Of a stretch of 64,000 nucleotides of DNA, positions 17,017 to 26,571 are shown one piece after another. The position numbers were made by a program, and so were the translations under genes. The DNA is taken from contig CACNZK010000001.1 of NCBI GenBank assembly GCA_902625035.1, forward strand, positions 62,001 through 126,000, written 5' to 3'. Source of the stretch: an uncultured Pelagibacteraceae bacterium (GTDB lineage Bacteria; Pseudomonadota; Alphaproteobacteria; Pelagibacterales; Pelagibacteraceae). A model generated the notes under the pieces. That model was not told the DNA's origin, did not search any database, and saw only the letters and a program-made list of their open reading frames with translations. Position 1 is the first letter of the stretch. Every line of letters begins with the position of its first letter.

Positions 17017-17020
17017 TATT

Positions 17021-17251
17021 ATGGCAATGAATTTAAAAGAAATAGAGCAACATATTAAAGAAGCATTACCTGATGCTAAGATTGAAATACAAGATCTAGC
17101 TGGAGATGGCAATCATTACTCTGCAACTATTATGTCTTCAAAATTTGTTGGTAAGAGTAAAATAGAACAACACAAAATGGTTTATAACTCATTGAAAGGA
17201 AAAATGGGAAATGAGCTTCACGCTTTGGCTATTAAAACGAAGGAACAATAA
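17021..17251 (+). CDS. BolA family protein
   Basis: 76 residues. BolA fold: LKEIEQHIKEALPDAKIEIQDLAGDGNHYSATI, and the conserved helix with KSKIEQHKMVYNSLKG, then ELHALAIKTKE; the invariant His in the ELHAL segment can serve as an iron-sulfur ligand. BolA proteins bind monothiol glutaredoxins through a shared [2Fe-2S] cluster. The next gene, overlapping by one base, is exactly such a glutaredoxin. An alternative ATG lies 6 bp downstream at 17027. Confidence 0.93.
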   Translation: MAMNLKEIEQHIKEALPDAKIEIQDLAGDGNHYSATIMSSKFVGKSKIEQHKMVYNSLKGKMGNELHALAIKTKEQ

Positions 17252-17586
17252 TGGATGATCAAACAAAAAATATAATAAAAAATCATATAGATAACAATGA
17301 TGTGTGTTTATTTATGAAAGGTACACCGGAAGAACCACAATGTGGATTTTCAATGGCAGTTTCAAATATGCTTAAAATTCTGGAAGTAAAGTTTAAAGGT
17401 GTAAACGTTTTAGCTGATCAATCAATTCGTGAGGGAATTAAAACTTATAGTGATTGGCCAACTATTCCTCAGCTTTACATAAAGAAAGAATTTGTTGGAG
17501 GATGTGATATTATTAAAGAAATGTATGAGAATGGTGAATTAAAAAAAATATTAGATGACAAGGGTATAAATTACAAAAAAGATTAG
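17251..17586 (+). CDS. grxD: monothiol glutaredoxin (Grx4 type)
   Basis: 111 residues with the CGFS active site in EEPQCGFSMAVSNML (near residue 30), the WPTIPQLYIKKEFVGGCDI region with cis-Pro (TIPQLY) and GG-C-D for glutathione binding. CGFS glutaredoxins carry and transfer [2Fe-2S] clusters with BolA partners. The BolA-Grx gene pair at the end of the purine operon makes sense because the PurF-type enzymes and other targets need Fe-S clusters, but that link is inference. It converges with the next gene, overlapping its 3' end by 4 bp. Confidence 0.95.
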   Translation: MDDQTKNIIKNHIDNNDVCLFMKGTPEEPQCGFSMAVSNMLKILEVKFKGVNVLADQSIREGIKTYSDWPTIPQLYIKKEFVGGCDIIKEMYENGELKKILDDKGINYKKD

Positions 17587-18212
17587 CTAAAAATAGATCT
17601 TATTTTTTTAGAGAAAAATTTCCTGAACAACCTAATCAAGCTTAATTTTTCAAAACTTGTATCACTTTCAACAAAATCATAATCAATTTTATTTTCCCAA
17701 TAAAGTTCTAAAATTAAGCTGCTTTTAAAATTTTTTCTAAATTGCTGAAGCATTGAAACAGTTAAAATAGGTTCTATAAACTGCAATTTTTTTGAAATTA
17801 ATAATTTTGAATTATCATCATCAAAATCCATTTGCCAAATATGAGCCTTTTTATTTTCAAAAACTAAATTATCTTCTAACTTGGTTGGTAACTCTATGTA
17901 CCCTTTGCTTGAAACTCTTTCTAATTCATTAATAAAAAATTTGTAATCTTCAACATGCTCTAATACGTGACTGGCAATTACAAAATCAAAATGATTATCT
18001 TCAAAAGGTAATCTTTTACCATCCAATCTCACAAAGTTTTTATCTTTATAGAAATGTGATAAATCTTGAATATCGCAAATTGTAGTTGCAAATTTACTTG
18101 CTGTGTAACCACAACCTATATCTAAGACTTTCCAATTAGTATTTTTTGAAAGAATTGATTGTATATAATTTTTAGAGGATCTTTTAATCAATTTATCTTG
18201 AATAATATTCAA
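17583..18212 (-). CDS. class I SAM-dependent methyltransferase, substrate unknown
   Basis: 209 residues with motif [14 protein letters not shown] near residue 30, an acidic [27 protein letters not shown] stretch (motif post-I/II, typical of methyltransf_11 members) and a divergent C-terminus. It begins 20 bp inside the 3' end of rpsD and is therefore probably read from the same transcript. The C-terminal substrate region matches no specific family I can name. It could act on a lipid, quinone or glycan. Confidence 0.8.
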   Translation of the reverse strand: MNIIQDKLIKRSSKNYIQSILSKNTNWKVLDIGCGYTASKFATTICDIQDLSHFYKDKNFVRLDGKRLPFEDNHFDFVIASHVLEHVEDYKFFINELERVSSKGYIELPTKLEDNLVFENKKAHIWQMDFDDDNSKLLISKKLQFIEPILTVSMLQQFRKNFKSSLILELYWENKIDYDFVESDTSFEKLSLIRLFRKFFSKKIRSIFS

Positions 18213-18810
18213 TTACTAAATTAGGTTCCATTACAATTGGATAAGGGACTTCCTCAAATTTTGGAACTCTAACAAATTTAAATTTTTTATTTTTTTGATC
18301 TAATTGAATATATTCCGGTGTATCTCTTTCTTTACTTGCTAAAGCAATATCAATTATCGCTAATTGTTTAGATTTATCTCTTATTTCTATAGAGTCTTCT
18401 TCTTTAACTAAATAGCTTGAAATGTTAACTTTCTTTCCATTTACTTTAACATGACCATGATTAATTAATTGCCTTGCTGAAAATATTGTCGTTGCAAATT
18501 TTGCTCTGTAAATTACAGCATCTAATCTTCTTTCTAGTAAACCAATTAGATTTTCACTTGTATCACCTTTAAGCATAGATGCTTTTTTATAAATATTTCT
18601 AAATTGTCTCTCATTAATATTTCCATAATAAGCTTTTAGTTTTTGTTTAGCCTGTAACTGAATTCCGTAATCAGAGGGTTTTGCAGGTTTTGTTTGACCA
18701 TGTTGTCCTGGCCCATAAGCTCTTTTATTAAAAGGACTTTTGGGTCTACCCCATAAGTTTACTTTCAATCTTCTGTCAACTTTATGTTTAGAGTTTAATC
18801 TTTTTGTCAT
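18193..18810 (-). CDS. rpsD: 30S ribosomal protein S4 (uS4)
   Basis: 205 residues beginning [20 protein letters not shown], the typical alphaproteobacterial S4 start, with GPGQHGQ and the S4 RNA-binding domain [34 protein letters not shown] near residues 95-130. S4 binds 16S rRNA early in 30S assembly. It is monocistronic or followed by the methyltransferase gene, and has its own strong promoter just upstream, outside any ribosomal operon, as in many alphaproteobacteria. Confidence 0.98.
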   Translation of the reverse strand: MTKRLNSKHKVDRRLKVNLWGRPKSPFNKRAYGPGQHGQTKPAKPSDYGIQLQAKQKLKAYYGNINERQFRNIYKKASMLKGDTSENLIGLLERRLDAVIYRAKFATTIFSARQLINHGHVKVNGKKVNISSYLVKEEDSIEIRDKSKQLAIIDIALASKERDTPEYIQLDQKNKKFKFVRVPKFEEVPYPIVMEPNLVIEYYSR

Positions 18811-18822
18811 TTAGTAAATGGC

Positions 18823-18850
18823 TTTATAAACTTACTCTTAATTTTGTCAA
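18823..18850 (-). promoter_or_regulatory. rpsD promoter
   Basis: Minus strand TTGACA (18845-18850), 16-bp spacer, TATAAA (18823-18828). The ATG of rpsD is at 18810, so transcription starting about 7 bp after the -10 box gives a leader of only about 5 nt. The -35 box abuts the stop codon of the upstream trmJ-like gene. Confidence 0.75.
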
Positions 18851-19564
18851 TCAACGTTTTTTTCCTAAACTAGCAAATACACTTGATAATATACGTGTTT
18901 CTTTATCAGATAAGTCCATTTTGTAAAAAATATTTCTGAGGTTCTCGAGCATTTTTGGTCTCTTTTCTTTTGGTCTAAAAAAATTTATTTCATCTAAATT
19001 TTTAATACAAAGACTTAACATTGATTGAATTTCTTTTTTGCTAGCTGATTTAATTTTTTTTGATTTTTTAAAAGTAGTACCTCTTAATTTTATAATACTT
19101 GCTATATATTGAGCAATAATTATTAAACTATGTGATAAATTAAGAGATTTAAAATCAGGATTTGCAGGTATTTGAAGAGTATAATTTGCATAACTGATTT
19201 CATTATTTGACAACCCAGATGCCTCCGACCCAAATAAGAAACCAATTTTCTTTTTAAAATTAACCTTTTTTAAATCTTCTAGATTGATATGTTTAACATT
19301 TTTATTTCTAAATCTTGCTGAAGTAGCAATAACTATATCGATTTTACTTATAGCTTTTTCTAAACAGTCATAATTTTTACTTTGTTTAATAATATCTTTA
19401 GCTCCAACAGATGTTGCTAAGATTTTATCATTTGGAAAAATAGGTTTAGGGTTAACTAAAACCAGTTTCTTGAATTTAAAGTTTTTAATTGCTCTGGCAC
19501 AAGCACCAATATTTTCTGATAATTGAGGTTTATGAAGAATAAATGAGATATTATTTATACTCAT
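18851..19564 (-). CDS. trmJ: SPOUT RNA methyltransferase, TrmJ-like
   Basis: 237 residues of the SpoU/TrmH superfamily: motif 1 LSENIGACARAIKNF near residue 15, motif 2 GFLFGSEASGLSN near residue 105 and motif 3 IPANPDFKSLNLSHSLIII near residue 130, forming the trefoil-knot SAM site. The pattern and the C-terminal extension fit TrmJ, which 2'-O-methylates residue 32 of tRNAs. The exact target is inferred. It starts directly after the stop of cimA. Confidence 0.88.
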   Translation of the reverse strand: MSINNISFILHKPQLSENIGACARAIKNFKFKKLVLVNPKPIFPNDKILATSVGAKDIIKQSKNYDCLEKAISKIDIVIATSARFRNKNVKHINLEDLKKVNFKKKIGFLFGSEASGLSNNEISYANYTLQIPANPDFKSLNLSHSLIIIAQYIASIIKLRGTTFKKSKKIKSASKKEIQSMLSLCIKNLDEINFFRPKEKRPKMLENLRNIFYKMDLSDKETRILSSVFASLGKKR

Positions 19565-21166
19565 TTATTTACTTGCAGGAGCATTATCTTTAAATAATTT
19601 ATAATCTAAACTATCGATTAATGCTTTAAATGAAGCATCAATAATGTTTGTCGACACACCAATAGTAAACCAATTTTTTCCTTGGGAGTCTGTGCTTTCA
19701 ATTGATACTCTTGTTACAGCCTCGGTTCCTGTATTTAATATTCTAACTTTATAGTCTACAAGTTTTAAATCTCTTAAATATTTTGAGTATTTCGCAAGTC
19801 TATCGACGTTTTGTCTAATGGCATTATCTAAAGCATTTACTGGGCCATTCCCTTCTCCTTCACACATAATTTTTTCTCCATCGACTTCTAATTGAGCTTT
19901 TGCGGAAGAAACTATTTCACCAGACTTATTTTTTTTTACCGAAACATCATATTCGTTAATAGATATATATCTTGGTATTTCTCCAATAATTCTTCTAGCT
20001 AATAATTCAAACGATGCATCTGCACCATCATAACTATAACCAATGAATTCTCTGTCTTTTACTTCATCCAACAACTTTTTAATTCTTGGATCATTTTCTT
20101 GAATATCAATTTTAATACTTTTTAATCTTGAAATAATATTTGATTTTCCCGATTGATCAGAGACAACAATATTTCTTGCGTTCCCAACTTCCTCTGGATT
20201 GATGTGTTCATAAGTTTTTGGATCTTTTTGTACAGCAGATACATGCAATCCCCCTTTGTGAGAAAAAGCTGCAGCACCTACATAAGGTAAATGTTGATTG
20301 GGTTTTCTATTTAAAATTTCATCTAAAAGTCTTGAACAATCAGTTAAATTTTTGATGTTTTTTGATTTAATTCCAATTTCAAACTGAGATGAAAAATCTT
20401 TCTTTAAAAAAAATGTTGGTATTAAGGACATTAAATTTGCATTTCCACATCTTTCACCTAATCCATTAATTGTGCCTTGAATTTGTCGAACGCCAGATAA
20501 TACTGCTGCTAATGAATTGGCAACTGCATTACCAGTATCATTATGAGCATGTATTCCCAAGTTTTTACCTGGCACCACTTTTGTAACTTCTCTAACTATT
20601 TTTGTTACTTCATGTGGGAGTGTTCCACCATTTGTATCACACAGTATAACCCACCTTGCACCTTGATCATAAGCGGCTTTAATACATGACAGTGCATATT
20701 TTGGATTTGCTTTATAACCATCAAAAAAATGTTCTGCATCGAACATGAATTCTTTTTTTGCTTTAACGAAATGTTTTGTACTCTCTGAAATGTTATCTAA
20801 ATTTTCTTCATTTGTTATTCCTAAGGCAACATCAACATGAAAATCCCAAGACTTACCAACTAAACATACTGCAGATGTATTAGAGTTCATGAGGGCAGAT
20901 AAACCAGTATCATTTTCTGCACTTCTTCCAGATCTTTTTGTCATTCCAAAAGATGTTAGCTTTGACTTTTTAAAATCATGTTTCTTTTGAAAAAATTCTG
21001 TATCTGTTGGGTTAGCTCCAGGCCACCCTGCCTCTATATAATCCACACCCAAATTATCTAAAGCTAAGGCAATTTTTTCCTTATCCTCCAAAGAAAAGTC
21101 AACCCCTTGTGTTTGAGCTCCATCTCTTAAAGTCGTATCAAATATGTATAATCTTTCTTTACTCAT
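19565..21166 (-). CDS. cimA: (R)-citramalate synthase
   Basis: 533 residues of the HMGL-like TIM-barrel family: IFDTTLRDGAQTQGVDFSLEDK near residue 8, catalytic region AGWPGANPTD, CDTNGGTLPHEV and metal-binding HAHNDTGNAVAN. The DGAQTQG form and the long C-terminal LeuA dimer/regulatory domain (from about residue 390) point to citramalate synthase, which condenses pyruvate with acetyl-CoA to start threonine-independent isoleucine synthesis, rather than isopropylmalate synthase. Overlaps cysS by 4 bp. Confidence 0.92.
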   Translation of the reverse strand: MSKERLYIFDTTLRDGAQTQGVDFSLEDKEKIALALDNLGVDYIEAGWPGANPTDTEFFQKKHDFKKSKLTSFGMTKRSGRSAENDTGLSALMNSNTSAVCLVGKSWDFHVDVALGITNEENLDNISESTKHFVKAKKEFMFDAEHFFDGYKANPKYALSCIKAAYDQGARWVILCDTNGGTLPHEVTKIVREVTKVVPGKNLGIHAHNDTGNAVANSLAAVLSGVRQIQGTINGLGERCGNANLMSLIPTFFLKKDFSSQFEIGIKSKNIKNLTDCSRLLDEILNRKPNQHLPYVGAAAFSHKGGLHVSAVQKDPKTYEHINPEEVGNARNIVVSDQSGKSNIISRLKSIKIDIQENDPRIKKLLDEVKDREFIGYSYDGADASFELLARRIIGEIPRYISINEYDVSVKKNKSGEIVSSAKAQLEVDGEKIMCEGEGNGPVNALDNAIRQNVDRLAKYSKYLRDLKLVDYKVRILNTGTEAVTRVSIESTDSQGKNWFTIGVSTNIIDASFKALIDSLDYKLFKDNAPASK

Positions 21167-22506
21167 TTAATTTTCCAGAGTGTTTTACCATCTTTGTCTT
21201 CTATTAAAACACCTTTGTCTAAAAGCTCATCTCTAATTCTATCAGCTTCTTTATAATTCTTATTTTCTCTCGCTTTATCTCTTAAACTAAGCATATTTTC
21301 TATTTCGGAGTCCTTTATTGATATTCTCTTCTTTTTTAATTTGTTCCATTGTTCACTAGTTTCATTCATCAAGCCAATAAATTTACATGCCGAAATAAAT
21401 AAATCTATGTTTTCACCTTTGCTAGCTTTGTCATATAACTTGTGAAGATTAGCAATATATCCAGGTGTATTTAAATCTTCATACAATGGTTTTAAAATTT
21501 CATCTGAAACTTTGACAGATTTAAGATCAGATGAATATACTTTATACCACTTATCTAAAGTACTTTCACAATCACTTAATAATTTGTCGTTCCAATCTAA
21601 TGGTTGCTTATAGTGTGCACTGATTAAAGCCAATCTGATTATTTGGCCACTAATCTTATTTCTAAAATCTTTTATTTTTAGAATGTTACCTTGTGACTTA
21701 GCCATTTTTTCATTTGACATGGTGATAAACGCATTGTGGACCCAAAAATTTGCAAAAACTTTTGTATCATTAGCGCATCTAGATTGAGCTATTTCATTTT
21801 CATGATGGGGAAAAATTAGGTCTATTCCTCCACCATGAATATCAAATTCATTTCCTAAGAATTTTTTTGACATAGCTGAACACTCTAAATGCCAACCTGG
21901 TCTACCTTTACCCCAGGGTGAATCCCATGCGGGTTCGTTATTATTTGATGGTTTCCACAGAACAAAGTCTTCAGAATTTTTTTTATTTTCACTAATTTCT
22001 ATTCTAGATCCAGCAATTAAATCGTCTAAATTTTTATTTGATAATTTTCCATAGGCAGGAAATTTTTTAACCTCAAAATAAACATGATTTTTATTTTCAT
22101 ATGCAAATCCTTTTTTAATTAAATCGTTTATCATTTCAATCATTAACTCAATGTGTTCAGTCGCTTTTGGCTGATGAGTAGGATTTTCACAATTAAGAAA
22201 CTCACAATCTTCAAAAAAACTCTTTGTTATCTTTTCTGTAAGCTCTTTTGTAGAAATTTTTTGCTCCTGTGAAGATTTAATTATTTTGTCATCAATATCA
22301 GTAATATTTCTCACATATGTAACTGATGGAAACTCATTTTTTAATAATTTAAATAAAATATCAAAAATTACTAAAGGTCTTGCATTTCCTATATGAGGAT
22401 CATCATAAACTGTTGGTCCACAAACATACATACCAACATTTTTTTTTTCTTTAGGAACAAAAAGTTCTTTTTTATTATTTAAGTTATTTGTTAAAAAAAT
22501 ATTCAT
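21163..22506 (-). CDS. cysS: cysteinyl-tRNA synthetase
   Basis: 447 residues, class I synthetase. CGPTVYDDPHIGNARPLVIFD carries the first zinc Cys and a HIGN form of HIGH; WHLECSAMS and HHENEIAQS provide the other zinc ligands near residues 205-235; KMAKSQGN is the KMSKS loop near residue 265. The C-terminal anticodon-binding domain (DALALIA type, LRDKARENKNYKEADRIRDEL) is intact. The upstream 51-bp gap to nadE shows no clear signal. Confidence 0.97.
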   Translation of the reverse strand: MNIFLTNNLNNKKELFVPKEKKNVGMYVCGPTVYDDPHIGNARPLVIFDILFKLLKNEFPSVTYVRNITDIDDKIIKSSQEQKISTKELTEKITKSFFEDCEFLNCENPTHQPKATEHIELMIEMINDLIKKGFAYENKNHVYFEVKKFPAYGKLSNKNLDDLIAGSRIEISENKKNSEDFVLWKPSNNNEPAWDSPWGKGRPGWHLECSAMSKKFLGNEFDIHGGGIDLIFPHHENEIAQSRCANDTKVFANFWVHNAFITMSNEKMAKSQGNILKIKDFRNKISGQIIRLALISAHYKQPLDWNDKLLSDCESTLDKWYKVYSSDLKSVKVSDEILKPLYEDLNTPGYIANLHKLYDKASKGENIDLFISACKFIGLMNETSEQWNKLKKKRISIKDSEIENMLSLRDKARENKNYKEADRIRDELLDKGVLIEDKDGKTLWKIK

Positions 22507-22557
22507 ATCAGTTGATTAAGAAATATACCTTATTTAATGATTTGTTAATCTATTTGA

Positions 22558-23295
22558 TTAACTAGGAATCTTGCAAACTGGAATTGGCTCCATTTTATGC
22601 AAGTTTTGATTTCGAATTTTTTCGTATTGTTCTCTGTGAGGTGAATTTGGGTTTCCCATTGCATCTTCAAGTTCTGAATATTTGAATCCTAATTGACCTT
22701 CATCAGTTCTTCCATCATCCCACAAACCGTCAGTTGGTGGAGCATCTATAATTTCTTTTAGTATGCCTAATTCTTTTCCAAGTTCCCAAACTTCAGATTT
22801 ATTACAATCTGCTATAGGAGAAATATCTACACCGCCATCTCCATATTTTGTGTAAAAACCTACCCCAAAATCCTCTACTTTATTTCCTGTTCCAACTACA
22901 ATACCTTTATTTGCTGCTGCAACCTGATAAAGAGTAGTCATTCTAAGTCTAGCTCTAGAGTTTGCGAAACCATGTTCATTATCAAATTTATTGAGTGTTG
23001 TTGAAAATGTCTCAAAGAGTTTATCTAAACTTAGAGTATGAGCTTCAACATTTTTAAAATTTTTTACCAGCCATTGTTGATGCTTTAAACTAAGATCATG
23101 TTGATTTTCTTTTTGTTTAATCGGCATAGTTAAAACAATAGTTTTCATACCAGTCATCGCACTTAAAGTGCTTGAAACAGATGAGTCTATACCGCCAGAT
23201 ATTCCAATAACTAATGACTGTGCCTTATTTGGCATTTGATCAACATATGTTTTGATCCAACTCGAGATAAATTTTACTTTTTCAGACGGGTTCAT
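22558..23295 (-). CDS. nadE: NAD synthetase, ammonia-dependent form
   Basis: 245 residues with the PP-loop SGGIDSSVSSTLSAM near residue 33, and the conserved GTGNKVEDFGVGFYTKYGDGGVDISPIADCNKSEVWELG block. The N-terminal nitrilase glutaminase domain found in longer NadE is absent, so this form should use free ammonia, or glutaminase from elsewhere. It makes NAD from deamido-NAD and ATP. Within 15 kb of nadK, so both last steps of NAD(P) supply fall in this window, though not in one operon. Confidence 0.95.
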   Translation of the reverse strand: MNPSEKVKFISSWIKTYVDQMPNKAQSLVIGISGGIDSSVSSTLSAMTGMKTIVLTMPIKQKENQHDLSLKHQQWLVKNFKNVEAHTLSLDKLFETFSTTLNKFDNEHGFANSRARLRMTTLYQVAAANKGIVVGTGNKVEDFGVGFYTKYGDGGVDISPIADCNKSEVWELGKELGILKEIIDAPPTDGLWDDGRTDEGQLGFKYSELEDAMGNPNSPHREQYEKIRNQNLHKMEPIPVCKIPS

Positions 23296-23333
23296 AGTAA
23301 ACTTCTAACTATCTTAAATTTTTATGCAATAGT

Positions 23334-24713
23334 TTAAGATGCCGCTTGAATCGCATTTTTAGAATAGCTGGTATTCTTTTTAATCTCATCTGAAATTAGA
23401 AAAGCTAACTCTAATGCTTGGTCTGCATTTAGCCTAGGGTCACAGTGAGTGTGATATCTACTAGATAAATCTTGATCTTGAATGTTTTTTGCACCTCCAG
23501 TGCACTCAGTAACATTTTGACCAGTCATCTCAATATGCAAACCACCCGCATATGAGCCTTCACTTTGATGGACTGAAAATACGTCTTTAACTTCTTTTAA
23601 AACATTATTAAAACGTCTCGTCTTATAACCAGTTGTAGATTGAATTGTATTTCCATGCATTGGATCACATGACCAAATTACATTTACACCTTCCTTTTTA
23701 ACTCCCCTTATAAGTTTTGGAAGATATTTTTCTACACTGTCGTGACCAAATCTTGAAATCAAAGTTATTTTACCTTTTTCATTTTTAGGATTAATCAAAT
23801 TGCAAATCTTAACAATTTCATCAGGTTTACTTGTTGGACCACATTTGATCCCTATTGGATTTTCTATACCTCTACAGTATTCAACATGACCACCATCAAG
23901 TTGTCTTGTTCTGTCACCAATCCACACAAAGTGCGCAGAAGTTGCGTGATATTCGCCAGTTGTAGAGTCAATCCTTGTCATACTTTCTTCAAAAGGTAAG
24001 TGTAAAGCCTCATGAGATGTCCAAAAGTTTACTGTTTTTAATCTTCTGTTAAACTCAGAATTAATTCCGCATGCATCCATAAAAGCCAATGCATCTGCAA
24101 TTTTATCTTCTAACTCTTTAAATTTTTTAGCTTGAGGACTTTTCTTTATATAGCCCAAATTCCATGTGTGCACTTTTTTAAGATCTGCAAATCCACCATG
24201 TGAGAATGCTCTTAAAAGATTTAAAGTTGAGGCAGATTGAGAATATGCTTTAAATAATCTTTTTGGATCAGGTTTTCTTGCCTTCTCACTAAATTCTATA
24301 CCATTAACATTATCCCCAAGATAACTTGGTAATTCTAGGTCTCCTTTTTTTTCAGTTGGAGCACTTCTTGGTTTTGCAAATTGTCCTGCTATTCTTCCAA
24401 GTTTAATTACAGGTAACGAAGCTGAGTAAGTTAATACTAAAGACATCTGAAGAATTACTTTAAAAGTATCTCTAATGTTATCAGGATTAAATTCTGCAAA
24501 ACTTTCTGCGCAATCACCTCCTTGTAATAAAAAGGCTTTGCCATCAACAACCTCAGCAAGTTGTTGCTTTAGGTGCCTGGTTTCTCCAGCAAAAACAAGA
24601 GGCGGAAAAGTTTTAATTTTATTTAGAACTTGTTCTAAGTCTTTTTTATCCGGATATTCTGGGATATGTTTGACTGGATGTTTTCTCCAAGTATTAATTT
24701 TCCAATTTTTCAT
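23334..24713 (-). CDS. aroG: 3-deoxy-D-arabino-heptulosonate 7-phosphate synthase, class II
   Basis: 459 residues from the ATG at 24713; a TTG six bases earlier is possible. Class II (plant-type) features: PPLVFAGETRHLK, LLQGGDCAESFAEF with the metal Cys, FWTSHEALHLPFEE, a GDRTRQLDGGHVEY stretch, ISRFGHDSVEKYLP and CDPMHGNT. It condenses PEP and erythrose-4-phosphate, the first step of the shikimate pathway. The name aroG follows common usage; class II enzymes are unrelated in sequence to E. coli AroG. Confidence 0.95.
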   Translation of the reverse strand: MKNWKINTWRKHPVKHIPEYPDKKDLEQVLNKIKTFPPLVFAGETRHLKQQLAEVVDGKAFLLQGGDCAESFAEFNPDNIRDTFKVILQMSLVLTYSASLPVIKLGRIAGQFAKPRSAPTEKKGDLELPSYLGDNVNGIEFSEKARKPDPKRLFKAYSQSASTLNLLRAFSHGGFADLKKVHTWNLGYIKKSPQAKKFKELEDKIADALAFMDACGINSEFNRRLKTVNFWTSHEALHLPFEESMTRIDSTTGEYHATSAHFVWIGDRTRQLDGGHVEYCRGIENPIGIKCGPTSKPDEIVKICNLINPKNEKGKITLISRFGHDSVEKYLPKLIRGVKKEGVNVIWSCDPMHGNTIQSTTGYKTRRFNNVLKEVKDVFSVHQSEGSYAGGLHIEMTGQNVTECTGGAKNIQDQDLSSRYHTHCDPRLNADQALELAFLISDEIKKNTSYSKNAIQAAS

Positions 24714-24748
24714 GTTCAACTCAGGATTGTTGTATCAGAGTTTTTTTA

Positions 24749-26569
24749 TTATTCAACGGTTACTGATTTAGCTAAATTACGAGGCTTATCTATATCAAAT
24801 CCTTTTTTAAGTGCTGAATAATAAGCTAATTTTTGTAGTGGTATTGTTAAAAGAAATGGCAAAAGATCATTATTAGCACTTTCAACTTCTATTGTTTCCC
24901 AAATATTCTCTGAAATAATTTCATCTTTACTTTTATCTGTTATCAATAAAACTTTTGCTCCTCTAGCTATAACTTCCTGCATGTTAGAAATAGTTTTTTT
25001 ATAGTAGCTATCTCTTGGTGCCAAAACTACGACAGGCATCCCCTCTTCAATTAATGCTAGTGGTCCATGTTTCATTTCTCCAGCTGGATAACCTTCTGCA
25101 TGAATATATGATAATTCTTTTAATTTTAATGCGCCCTCAAGTGCTATTGGAAAAGAAAAACCTCTTCCTAAAAACATTGAACCTTTAGCATCATTAAAAG
25201 TACTTGATATTGCCTGTATCTTATTGTCAGTCAATAAAGTCTTTTCTACTAGTTTTGGCAGAGACTTTAGATCTTTAAGCTTTTGGCTAAACAACTCTTT
25301 TTTTAAATCTTTTCGTAATAGTCCCAGTTTTAAAGCTAAGATATATAATATAAGGATTTGACCCAAAAAAGCTTTAGTGGATGCAACACCTATTTCTGTT
25401 CCACAATGTATTGGTAAAACAAACTTTGAGTCTCTAGCAATCGAACTTTCAATTACATTCACAACCGCACATGTTTTCATGTCATTTTGATTACATAAGT
25501 CTAATGCTGCATAAGTGTCAGCTGTTTCACCTGACTGAGATACAAATACGTATAAAGTATCTTTTTTAAATTTATTTTTTCTGTACCTAAACTCCGAGGC
25601 TATATCTACGTTAACATCTAAAGAAGTAAGTTCTTCGAACCAGTATTTTGCTAATAGGCAAGAATGATATGCTGTACCACATCCAATTAAAGTGATTGTA
25701 GAAATCTGATTAGATTTCCATGGGAAATTATAAATATTTATATCATTATTTAAAGTGTCAACGTACTCATTAATTCCATTTTTTAATGTGGATGGCTGTT
25801 CCTCTATTTCTTTAGCCATAAAATGTTTATAATCACCCTTGTCATATTTTTCTTCCTCAGAAGATAATTCTAAAACTTTTTTATTAATCTTAACTCCATC
25901 CTCACTGAAAAATTCAATATGATCTTTCTTAATCAAACAAAATTCACCATCATTAAGATAAGTAATTTTGTTCGTCATTGCTTTTAAAGCATACGAGTCT
26001 GAGCCTAAATAATTTTCATTTGGACCATAACCTACAGCTAAAGGCGATCCTCTTCTTGCACCAACAATTAAATCTGGCTGATCTTTAAATATTATGCCCA
26101 GCGCAAAACTGCCATGAAGAGATTTTAAAGTTTTTTGAACTGAGTTTACTATGTTTTCTGTTTTTAAATTTTCTGTAATCAAATGAACAATTACCTCGGT
26201 ATCAGTTTGAGATTTAAATTTGTGACCTTTGCTAACTAAAAGTTTTTTTAATAAAGTTGAATTTTCAATTATTCCATTATGGACCACAGATACATTCTGA
26301 GATGAATGTGGATGAGCATTTACACTATTTGGTAAACCGTGTGTTGCCCAACGAACATGACCAATTCCGATAGTTCCCATCATATTCTGAACTAATAAAT
26401 TATTTTCAAGTTTATTTACTCTACCTTCTGATTTAACTTCATTTATTTTATTATTAGATAGTGTTGCAATTCCCGCAGAGTCATAACCTCTGTATTCTAA
26501 TTTTTTTAAAGAGCTAATTATTGTTGAAGAGACCGGCCTGTTGCTATTAATTCCAATAATTCCACACAT
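24749..26569 (-). CDS. glmS: glucosamine-6-phosphate synthase
   Basis: 606 residues. Starts MCGIIGI with the nucleophile Cys2 of the class II glutaminase domain (to about residue 235), then two SIS isomerase domains (GCGTAYHSCLLAKYW near 295 with SQSGETADT; GRGFSFPIALEGALKLKELSYIHAEGYPAGEMKHGPLALI near 465) and the C-terminal DKPRNLAKSVTVE tail. It makes glucosamine-6-phosphate from fructose-6-phosphate and glutamine for UDP-GlcNAc. It starts 2 bp after the GlmU-like gene, forming an operon. Confidence 0.97.
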   Translation of the reverse strand: MCGIIGINSNRPVSSTIISSLKKLEYRGYDSAGIATLSNNKINEVKSEGRVNKLENNLLVQNMMGTIGIGHVRWATHGLPNSVNAHPHSSQNVSVVHNGIIENSTLLKKLLVSKGHKFKSQTDTEVIVHLITENLKTENIVNSVQKTLKSLHGSFALGIIFKDQPDLIVGARRGSPLAVGYGPNENYLGSDSYALKAMTNKITYLNDGEFCLIKKDHIEFFSEDGVKINKKVLELSSEEEKYDKGDYKHFMAKEIEEQPSTLKNGINEYVDTLNNDINIYNFPWKSNQISTITLIGCGTAYHSCLLAKYWFEELTSLDVNVDIASEFRYRKNKFKKDTLYVFVSQSGETADTYAALDLCNQNDMKTCAVVNVIESSIARDSKFVLPIHCGTEIGVASTKAFLGQILILYILALKLGLLRKDLKKELFSQKLKDLKSLPKLVEKTLLTDNKIQAISSTFNDAKGSMFLGRGFSFPIALEGALKLKELSYIHAEGYPAGEMKHGPLALIEEGMPVVVLAPRDSYYKKTISNMQEVIARGAKVLLITDKSKDEIISENIWETIEVESANNDLLPFLLTIPLQKLAYYSALKKGFDIDKPRNLAKSVTVE

Positions 26570-26571
26570 AA

